This document shows, piece by piece, positions 1 to 9,800 of a stretch of 32,218 bases of DNA; the stretch's first letter is position 1, and each line of letters opens with the position of its first letter. Location: the IMG/VR virus record IMGVR_UViG_3300024264_000112, positions 1-32,218 of that record, one strand, 5' to 3'. The notes under the pieces were generated by a model. That model did no database searches and was not told the origin of the DNA. It saw nothing but the letters and a program-made list of their open reading frames with translations. The stretch is from a virus. The translations under genes were made by a program, and so were the position numbers.

Positions 1-3000
1 TTGATTATCATTCCAATCAAATTCGTACCCACCTAGTTGTTTAATTTTATCGATAGCGTTACCTATTGGTATAATATTATCCTTTAATCTACTATCTGAA
101 GAGTAGTATGCTACTACATCACCTGTAGATCTTAAAAGACCTACTTGTATGGTATAAGCAGTAGTAAAATCAGTTTCATTAGTACAGAAAGCATAAGGTC
201 CTCTATATACATTACCCTCTCTTCTTGAATATTTAGGTGGTCCCCAAAATGGCATTGCAATAATTGTATTGTAATAATTAGAACCATTACCGTGATTAGA
301 AATTAAATAATTATGCCATCCACTATACCCTTCAAAGGCTCCACTTGCTTGGTGGAAAGTAAATTCATTATTACCAAATCCACGTATTTTTACACCATCA
401 GTTATTGTAGAAGTAGCAGCATTACCAGTAATAGTTGTTTGATCACCTGTATTGGTTCCTGACGATGCACCGCTGAAGTTTGATGCTACTATTGTACCAA
501 CTACTGAAACATCTGTAGATCCGGCTGCTCCACCTACTGTCATTATTAGACCTTCACCTCCGTTACCGTTTCCTGTATTATCAGTATCTGTAGTTGGTGA
601 GTTATTATAAAATCTTATACCACTATATGCGGCACCTAATCTAATACCCGTGTGATAACCTATAATTAAATCAGAATAGTGAGGGCTATTCCAAGCACCA
701 TTGGCAGTATCAATACCCATTGAGTAGTGATTGGCTGCAAATGTTGATCCACCGGCTCCTGAAATAAAACTAAGTTTTGTTCCTCCAATATTAGAAGTAA
801 GGAACCCAGATCCGTTTGATAGTTGGTTGTTGTTAGTTAGGTTACCTGAATCCCATATCTTTTTATTGGTACCCCATGCAGTATCACTTGTTGCCGTTCT
901 TCTCCATAAGTGGTCACCTGAAAATATTAATTGTTCTTGTCTGTGACTTGCATCCCATGATGCCCACTTAGAAACTGTGAGTAATGCGTGCCATCCATCA
1001 CCACCAACTCCTGTGTCGGCATAGTTTTGGAAGTCCCATTGGGCGTATCTATCATCATAATATGATGGTAATCTCGCGGCACCTCTACTGTCTGTAATGT
1101 AGTTTCTATCATTACTATCTGTTAGTGTACCTGTATTAGTTGTATAACCCTCTCCGTTTGTAAGTTGGTTATTGTTTGTTATATTATTAGCGTCAGTTGC
1201 TCCTGTGTACCCTAAAGTAGCTAAAGTTACATTCGAATTTAATACATTGGCAACACTAAAATCTCTAGAGTCATATAATTGGTATTGAGTTCCTGTACCA
1301 TCGGACCAACCTCCTACATGCATTCTGTTCGACGCACCATCTAACCCAAAATGAACTGCATAATCACTTCCGATATGAAATGACATGAAGGCATCATTGT
1401 TATTTTCAGACCTAACAGATAATGCATGGTTACCCGCTCCTTGGGAAAGTTCGCCTGTAGAACCAAATTTAGTTGCGGTATTCCAAGAAGCAGCACTTGC
1501 TATTTGTGCACCTTTTTCAATTGCGTTTGTTATACCGTAACCAGCTAAAGTTGTTGCAGCTGCTGCTGCTCCTAAAGAAGCAAGCGTAGGTAGTGTTTGA
1601 TCACCAGTGTTTGTTCCTGATAAATTAGCTCCTGCTATATCACCTGTAGCGGTTAAAGTTCCGTTGTCTATGGTTATCTTATTTGCTTCTGTTCCTTTTT
1701 CTCTTATGTATATAACTGGTGCATCTAAGTATATACCGCCAGAGGATGTGTGCAGGTGCATATTACCTGAAGTGTCTCTCGGAGTAATCCAATGTGTAGT
1801 AGAGTATTCTAATCTAATACCGTTATTAAATATGATATCACCTGACATAGTACCACCACTAGTTGACAATGCACCTAATGAAGATAAAGTTGGTAAAGTC
1901 TGGTCCCCAGTATTTGTTCCGGATAAATTAGCTCCTGTTATATTTCCAGTTGAAGTAATTGCTCCAGTAAATGTATTTGTGGTAGATGTAGTTTGGTTTA
2001 TATTACCGTCAACCTTTACTTCTCCACTTGCTTTTACATCTAATACCGGTATTCCTGATATATCACTTACTGCTAGTAAGCTTCCTTCTAGATTGTCTGT
2101 AATAGAGAATAACTGTCCATTAGTTCCCTGTATATCTAATACTGTTTCACCGTTTGTTTGTCCTAGAACATAAAGTGGAGTAGTGCTTGGAGAGGTAGTA
2201 GTTACTCCTTCTCCGATAGATATTGATTTAGCTACATTTAACTTACCGTCGTTTGTAAGTGCCATTGCCCCTTGAGCATCGGAGTGAGTATTCATACCCC
2301 ACCAGAATCCTCGATCTACGTCACTATTAACTTGAAAGGACATTGCATATTCATTTGCAATATGTCCAAAAGTATATCCAGATTTAAATCCAATAGCATA
2401 GTTAGTATCTGTACTCCATAATCTAATTTTAGATCTTCCGCTATATGAATCTGTTGCTAAATATCCTGTAGTCCATATACCTGACTCTCCGAGTGATGCT
2501 TTAGCTGTACCATTTACTGCCCATACTGCTTGGTGTCCGCCACCCATTGTACCTCCAGTGGTATTATTTGTATGTTTATATGCTAGACCGTATAAGTTCC
2601 CAAAATTAGCTCCGGTAGAAGAGTTCTTATAAGCTGTTCCCATTGACCAAATATGGTCTGTTTTAGTAGAGTCGTAAGTACCAAATATACCATTATTCCT
2701 AGATGTGGAAGTTAACGCTCCAGAGAAAGAATCATCAACATTACTCCTTAATCCTATAGAATCTGTTAATACTTCAGAATTTTGCCAGTAGAGTACTCCG
2801 TCTGTTCTCATTTCTAAGAACTTTCCAACTACTCCACTAATATGGAAAGCAATACCAGTTGTTGTAGTGTTATAGGATTCAGTCCATAAAGCAGCAGTAG
2901 TATAGTTATTATTTGTTTGGCTATTTCTAAATCTACCGTAAGGTGCAATAATTGTTCCACTCAACGTTCCTCCTCCTAAAGGTAATGCATAATTTGATAC

Positions 3001-3882
3001 ATTACCTGCATGTATAAGGGCATATGTAGTACCGCCATTTAATCTATAGGTTAAGTGGTTAGTACTCCCAGACCATAATCTATGTGTTTCAGTACCAGAT
3101 GCGTCTTTCCAAACTATATCACCAGGATCGGCGCCTTGAAAAGTTAAATCAGAAGCACCAAAATTAAAGCCAGAATATCCTGCTGTAGAATGATCTCCCC
3201 ATCCATAAGCTGTATTCCAGTTACCAGAGTTGTTAGCAAAATCATTTGCATTCCATATTCTATGATTTTTATATGTTAAATTACTAGAATTATGAGGTAG
3301 AGTTAATCCTGCTGATTCTCCGCTGGTAGCATAAGAGATAACGAAATTCTTAGATGGGTTTCTTGCTACCCACCAAGCATCTGTAATGCCTGATGTTGAG
3401 TTTCTAACTCCTCCAAATGAAGCTCCTCCCCAGCCGGTAGTTGATCTATTTAATCTAATACCTTCATTGTAATTACTATTAGTCGATGAATTAAAATTAA
3501 ATTGACCATTTACTGTTAATGAGGAATCGGTTGAAGAATCTGCATCGCTTCTAAGAAAAGAAGCTGCATGTAGACTATCAACTGTATCAGAATTTAAAGT
3601 ATCTCCTGTGGTTAGTACTCTAACGTTATTAACTCGAAGTTCTGCTGCTCCGCTAAAATTCATTATATTGTCAGCACTATCATCTATAGCTGCTAATGTA
3701 ACATTATTGGTACCGGTAAAGACTATACCTTCTCCTGGATCAGCAATGGTAAGTTGGTTTACACCTGCTATATTGTAGTTAGTACCTGTTATACCTCCAC
3801 CTGCTAAAGTAAGTCCATCTATAGTACCAATGGTGTTTAAACCAGTTCCAAATTTCGCTTTATCTTTTAGTCTTATTGCCAT
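1..3882 (-). CDS. Giant tail fibre with C-terminal peptidase S74 chaperone domain (3' end cut by window)
   Basis: The frame is open from ATG at 3882 to base 1 (1294 codons, no stop), so the C-terminus lies outside the window. The protein is Gly/Ser/Thr/Asn-rich, as phage fibres are. It carries repeated fibre modules: GANLSGTNTGDQTLPTL twice, WNTAYGWGDHSTAGY, and a SLLAVSDISGIPVLDV segment. The last visible stretch reads YYSSDSRLKDNI and then KIKQLGGYEFDW, the start of the peptidase S74 intramolecular chaperone. In that family the chaperone trimerises the fibre and then cuts itself off just before the Ser of S-D-x-R-L-K; here that Ser is residue 1262 and the paired Lys is 1267. The mature fibre would then end near residue 1261. 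It begins 2 nt after the stop of the preceding giant fibre, so it is probably cotranscribed. Role: host recognition (inferred). Fibre identity is firm; equivalence to T4 gp34 or gp37 is not shown. Confidence 0.87.
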   Translation of the reverse strand, partial: MAIRLKDKAKFGTGLNTIGTIDGLTLAGGGITGTNYNIAGVNQLTIADPGEGIVFTGTNNVTLAAIDDSADNIMNFSGAAELRVNNVRVLTTGDTLNSDTVDSLHAASFLRSDADSSTDSSLTVNGQFNFNSSTNSNYNEGIRLNRSTTGWGGASFGGVRNSTSGITDAWWVARNPSKNFVISYATSGESAGLTLPHNSSNLTYKNHRIWNANDFANNSGNWNTAYGWGDHSTAGYSGFNFGASDLTFQGADPGDIVWKDASGTETHRLWSGSTNHLTYRLNGGTTYALIHAGNVSNYALPLGGGTLSGTIIAPYGRFRNSQTNNNYTTAALWTESYNTTTTGIAFHISGVVGKFLEMRTDGVLYWQNSEVLTDSIGLRSNVDDSFSGALTSTSRNNGIFGTYDSTKTDHIWSMGTAYKNSSTGANFGNLYGLAYKHTNNTTGGTMGGGHQAVWAVNGTAKASLGESGIWTTGYLATDSYSGRSKIRLWSTDTNYAIGFKSGYTFGHIANEYAMSFQVNSDVDRGFWWGMNTHSDAQGAMALTNDGKLNVAKSISIGEGVTTTSPSTTPLYVLGQTNGETVLDIQGTNGQLFSITDNLEGSLLAVSDISGIPVLDVKASGEVKVDGNINQTTSTTNTFTGAITSTGNITGANLSGTNTGDQTLPTLSSLGALSTSGGTMSGDIIFNNGIRLEYSTTHWITPRDTSGNMHLHTSSGGIYLDAPVIYIREKGTEANKITIDNGTLTATGDIAGANLSGTNTGDQTLPTLASLGAAAAATTLAGYGITNAIEKGAQIASAASWNTATKFGSTGELSQGAGNHALSVRSENNNDAFMSFHIGSDYAVHFGLDGASNRMHVGGWSDGTGTQYQLYDSRDFSVANVLNSNVTLATLGYTGATDANNITNNNQLTNGEGYTTNTGTLTDSNDRNYITDSRGAARLPSYYDDRYAQWDFQNYADTGVGGDGWHALLTVSKWASWDASHRQEQLIFSGDHLWRRTATSDTAWGTNKKIWDSGNLTNNNQLSNGSGFLTSNIGGTKLSFISGAGGSTFAANHYSMGIDTANGAWNSPHYSDLIIGYHTGIRLGAAYSGIRFYNNSPTTDTDNTGNGNGGEGLIMTVGGAAGSTDVSVVGTIVASNFSGASSGTNTGDQTTITGNAATSTITDGVKIRGFGNNEFTFHQASGAFEGYSGWHNYLISNHGNGSNYYNTIIAMPFWGPPKYSRREGNVYRGPYAFCTNETDFTTAYTIQVGLLRSTGDVVAYYSSDSRLKDNIIPIGNAIDKIKQLGGYEFDWNDNQ

Positions 3883-3884
3883 AA

Positions 3885-6800
3885 TTAAATTAGTCTTCTA
3901 AATTTAAACACGTAGTCAGAGTTTCCTGTACATGTTGCTGAATGAGCAATTTGTAACTTTAAATCATCTGTATCTGCTGTAGCAGTACGTTTAGTTCTTA
4001 AATAAATATTCTTATTACTGGAAGCATGACCGGCTTTGTGTAATATAATTTCATCAGTATCATTACTGTTTGTATCTCCGCTATACCAAGTCATTGTACC
4101 TGAATAAGTTTCATACCAATGTCCTCCACCTACTGCATTGTCATGTGTATAGACTGATACTACGTATGTACCGGTTGCTAGATCTGTTCCATTAATACCT
4201 GTATCTTGCCAGTTAGTAGTAAGAGTCATTGACTTAGTAGTCGTATATAGCTGATCTATATCCGTACCCGATGTCATTGTCAATCCTGTATGTTCTACGT
4301 TTCCTTGAACATTTAAAGAACCGGTAAAGTCATGGTTATCGTCTGATGTGTCCCCAAATTTTGTTGAACCTGAGTCATATAGTATTGTGGTTGTGGTTAA
4401 CTCTGTTCTAATTTCCTGTGCTGTTAATGTACCTGATACTGTTAAATCACCTGTAATGCTTGTATTTTTATCTATACTAACACTTGTTTGTGCGTGTAGT
4501 TCAAGGTTACCGGTAGTATGACTATACCCTACCCATGCTGCATTATTTGCAGCGGCATCGCCAAACATATAGTAAGCATCAGCTGTACTTGATTGCTGTA
4601 CTATTGACCTAGTAGTTCCTTTGACATGTAAAAATGTGGTCGCATCGTAAGGTGTACCTGTTGTACCTGGTCCTAGAGTAACTCGGTTTGCAAATGTAGC
4701 TAAATTTGAAGCATCTAATACTAAGGTATCTGTCATAGTACCTCCTTCTGACGACCAAGAACTACCGTACCCAAATTTTAATTGACCATTGACACCCTGT
4801 ATCATACCGGGTTTATTTGCTCCTGCAGAGTCTTGATTTCCTATAAGTATATGTTGTGCAGTTCCTGTCTCTGTAACTCTTAATGCTCCAGCAAATTCTC
4901 CATGATTATTAGCTACTACTTTACCGCTAACTTCTACTACTCCATTTCCGCTTTGTGGGATTAAATGTATATTACCGCCGCTTGCAGCTGTATTAATTTC
5001 AAATTTTAACGTACTATTTCTTTGTCCTATCCATGCATAATCACTTCCTACTAAATCTCCATTAGAACCGTCAAAGTATATACCAGCATGTCCAGTTCCT
5101 GAGTTACGAAGTGCCATGTTAGAATCTTCACTTGATGTATTCTTAATATCTAATTTATAACCAGGACTTGTGCTCCCAATACCTACATTTCCACCACTTA
5201 GTATAGTCATTCTTTGGTTCCAAGAACCTGTATATGTCCAGAATCCTGCTCCTCCTCCTGATAATGAGTCTAGTGCAAATTGTGGAGTGTTTCCTTTACC
5301 CCACCACATTGAAGCTGCTGAAGAATCTCCTGCATCTAAGTATAATGTTCTTGCTCCTGTTGCTTTAATAACTGCTTGAAATTGTGTTCCGTTTGGTGTT
5401 CCGTCTCCTCCTCCGATATCTAGTAAAGCACTAGGGCCACTAGTTCCGATTCCAACTCTACCTCCAAATGGACTTAAAGCTACATTCCAATTTGCCGTAC
5501 CCGGACCATTTGTTGTCTGTAGACCTATTGTATCACCGTTATTCATTGAAGCAAAGCTCAAAGAAGTTGAATTACTATCGTGAGGTTTTAACCTTAAAAC
5601 AGCGTTGCTTATTACTTCTGCTTTAGTAGTTGCATTTCCTGTTCCTACAGGACCAAAATAACCTCTTCCTGCTACTTGGAGTTTACCGAGAGTAGGTGAT
5701 GTTGTTCCAATTCCAACGTTACCTGTTGATTCAAGACGCATTCCTTCAAAATAACTACTTCCATCATGACCTTTAAAAAGCAAATTACCTACAGCAGTTA
5801 TACCACTATTAGTATTAACAAAAAACTCGCCTCCATTTGAATAAACGCTACCATTTACTTGTAGTTTTTGAACAGGACTAGTCGTACCTATCCCGACGTT
5901 ACCGCCTGAAAGTATTGTAATGTCTTCAGAACCTGCTACTGTACCAGCGCCACCAAGAGTAAACTTCATCGCACCATCTCTGTCCATTATAATGCTAGAC
6001 TTCCAGTAATTTGTGTTTGCAGTATTTCTAGTTTGAAAAGCAATTCCAGCTCCTGTTTGTGTTGAGTTTTGACTTGTACCACTGATAAGGAGTAAACCTC
6101 CTGCTTTATGGTAAGCACTATTACCAACCCAACCGTCACCAATTTGAACAGCTACATTGTTTGCAGGTGAATCAGTAGAAACTTGTAGTTTTGTACTAGG
6201 TCCCGTATCTCCAATACCTACGTTTCCGGCGTTAGTGATACTCATTTTAAGATTACTAGCTGAACCTCCACCTACATAGAAGTTCATCTTACTCGTATCT
6301 AAATTTAAGAACCCTGTATTGCCAGAATTAACCATTATCATATCTACGTAACCAGTAGAACTTTCTAATTTAGCTACTGTATTAGCTCCTTTAACATGGA
6401 GCGCAGAAGAAGGACTTGTAGTTCCTATCCCTACGTAAGAATTTGCATAAAGGTTTCCTGTGTATATATTTCTCCAAGCATTAGTTGCACTAAATCCTAG
6501 ATCCATTGAATTATGTGCAGCAGGGTATACTTTACCGTTGAGGTCTAGGTTAAGTATTTGATTACCTCCGGCAAATAATTTTAAGTTATTACCTGTTGCT
6601 TTTAAGTCATCTGTTAATTGTATACCTCCAATTACTTCTAATTTTTCTGCAGCAAGAGATGTACCTATACCTACGTTTCCTCCATTTCTAATATAGATCC
6701 TATCTATATTATTTGTTCTTATTGCGAAAGCATGGCTTGAATACATACCGACACTTCCTTTATTACCATCTACACCTATTCTCTCTTGGTATTCTATAAT

Positions 6801-9800
6801 GGTACCATCGTTATTATAATCTGCATAAGTCCTGTTAAGGAAGAACCCTGAGTAGTTTCTATTTGTTTGGAAAGCACCTGATGTAGTATTATACTCTATG
6901 TCTAAAGCATTTCGTGAATCAGGAGTTCTACCTATACCTACTTCACCAGTTTCTAAGACCTTAAATAAATCTCCACCGGCGTTATTTTTTGATACAATAA
7001 ATGCTCTGTCAGTAGAGTCATTATTTGCATCCATGTCTATTCTAAAAGATCCATTTGATTTCAACCATCCACCACCGGAATATCCATTAAATGCTACTTT
7101 ACCATCTTGTTGAAACTCTGCTACTACTCCTGCTCCTCCGGACTTTTTAGTATTAATCTGTAATTTATCTGTTGATGCATGATTGTATATATCCCAAACC
7201 ATTGATCCTGCTTTTGCAAAAACTAGATTTGTATCGTCGCTACTTCCTGCACTATCTAGAATTACTTCTGCCCATGTATTAGAATTAGCTAAAGTAGTAT
7301 TCTGAACGAACCTAGTAGCTAATATAGTCCCATTAACATCTAGTAATTGACTTGGAACAGTAGTACCAATCCCGAACTTACCATTCTGAAGAAGGGTAGT
7401 TTTTGTAGAGTATGTAGTACCGTTATATGTACCGAATGTTAATTTACCGTTAGCATGATTAGGGTAGTAAACTGAATGTTCGTAACTTCCTACGCCCATA
7501 TCTGTTCCTAATCCCATCCAAGCGTTAGCGTCTGCATCTAAACCGTAAGTCTGTATTCTTGGTCCTCCGTAATATGCTCCTCCTATCATTAAAGCAGGTG
7601 CCGCTATACTTGTTTTATTAACTACAAGCCTATAAGTAGGCGCAGTCGTACCAATTCCGACGTTGCCTGCAGAAGTGATACGCATTCTTTCTGTATTGGA
7701 AGTATAAGCAACAAAACTTGTTGCATTAGCCCCAATTCTAACGTGGTAATCACTTGTACTTCCTGTTCCATTAAATCCAAGCGTGGATAGGGAGCCTCCT
7801 GCTCTGGTAATTGATCCTACTACTTCATCGTTTGTTGACGTAGCATTGAAAGTTCTGCCTGTTCCATAAACTCGTAAAAGACCATTTGGACTAGTAGTTC
7901 CGATCCCGACGTTGCCGTTTACTAACGACATAGTGTCTAACGGGGTGCCATCTACTCGGTTTCTAAAGAAAAACCCGGAAGTTGCAGTATCCCATTTATG
8001 ATCAAAATATAAATTACCATTATTATTTTCGTATCTTATTTTTGCGCCAGCTATACCAGTTGGTCCAGCGTCATCAATAAAGAAAATTTCAGGATTATAA
8101 TTTGAAGTAGCACCATTTAACCAAAGATTTCCGTCTTTAATTTCTAACTTAGCACCTGGACTAGTCGTCCCAATACCAACGTTACCTGAGGAGTTAATAC
8201 GCATTCTTTCAGAGCCGTTAGTGTAAAATCTCGTTACTCCGTGTGTAAAATTTGTATTATTCTTATTGGTTTGACCAATAGTGAGTAATCCAGCGCCTAA
8301 GCCTGTAGTACCTGGGTCGTAATTAAACTCAACTTGTTTATCCCAATCCCAACTAGCTCCTAATACAATAGATGTATTATTGTTGTTACCAATCATCCAA
8401 AGATGTCCATCACCGTATCCAAGTAGGTCAAAATTGTGAAGTCTTACTTTTTCGTATGTTTGGGTAAGTCTAGCTACTACATCACCATCGTTAGCAGCTC
8501 CTATTTCTAATTTGACACCAGGACTAGTTGTCCCGATCCCGACGTTACCTACTGAATCAATCCTAACAGCTTCTCCATTAGTTACGTTTCCAAAAGCAAT
8601 TTGCCTTGCTGTTTCTGCTCTAACATTAAATACTCCTGAGTTATTAAATATTTTACCAACAGGTGTTTCTCCCGTACCAACTCCCCAGCCTGCTGTTGAG
8701 TAACCTTCACCTGTTACGTAGATACCTGCGCTTGTTGTTTTGAGTTTTAATGAATTATCGTAGTATAACTGTACAGGCCCATTTGGGCTTGCATTTATCA
8801 TCGACTCATTACTAGAGGTGTTTAATCTGAGTACATTTGCTGTTTTGATATACAGATCACCAGTTAGGTTCTCAATATAAGAGCTCCCTGGAGTGTGAAA
8901 TATACGCATATCGTTGCCCGTACCAAACTGCAATTGCACAGTGTCGTTAAACTTTGTATTACCAGTCATCGTCCCACCAGCTAGTGGTAGGTATGTATTG
9001 CTTGCTGCTGTAGAGGTTAAGAACGAACTTAAGTCTTGGTCACCGGTATTAGTTCCTGATAGATTACTAATATCTATTTTATCTTGTGCAGATAATCCAT
9101 GGTTACCCCAGCCGAATGCTGTATTCCAATTTGCAGAGTTATCGGTAAATGGTAGAACATAATTATTTGCATTACTTGCTCCTGTATACCCTAAATTTGC
9201 TAAAGTTAATACTCTATTAGTATAAGCTGTTATAACACCATCTGTTAATGCTATTGTAGAAAGTACATTTGCTCCAGAAAAATTTAAATCTGTGTCAGTA
9301 CCAATTACTCTATTAACAGTTCCAGTTAAATACCCTTCAGTTGAATGATCTCCCCATCCATATGCCGTATCCCAATTTGCATTATTATACCCTGTAGCGG
9401 TAATATTACCTAATACCTTTAATGACCCTGTAAATTGATGTAAATCGTCAGAGCTGTCTCCAAACTTAGTAGATCCTGAGTCAAATAATATTGAAGCTGA
9501 TACAATTTCAGTATTAAATTGTTGTGCAGTTAATGTACCTGTTACAGTTAAATTGCCGGTTAATGTATCTGTCGTGTTCTGTAGATACGATGATGTAGAC
9601 GCATTAAGTGACGTTATGTTACTAGTATTTAAATCAACTTTAGTATTAGTAGCATTGCTAGCTGATGTAAAAGAACCAGATATTTTAGCAGCTGTTAAGC
9701 TTTTTACTAGGCTTAAAGAAGTAACTTCAGAATCCATTAATGCACCCAGTGCAGTTACTTGTGCTGAGGATGATACTATATTATTAGGTATATTATCTAG

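Noticed and set aside
3883-3884. The two giant fibres as one gene split by a frameshift
   Set aside because: The first ends in a complete-looking C-terminal domain (FKFRRLI) and the second starts with its own ATG and a typical fibre leader, with 2 nt between.
5150-8560. Repeated DNA in the fibre as a CRISPR-like or non-coding repeat array
   Set aside because: Repeats are in frame, vary by codon, are irregularly spaced and lie within one open frame; they are protein repeats.
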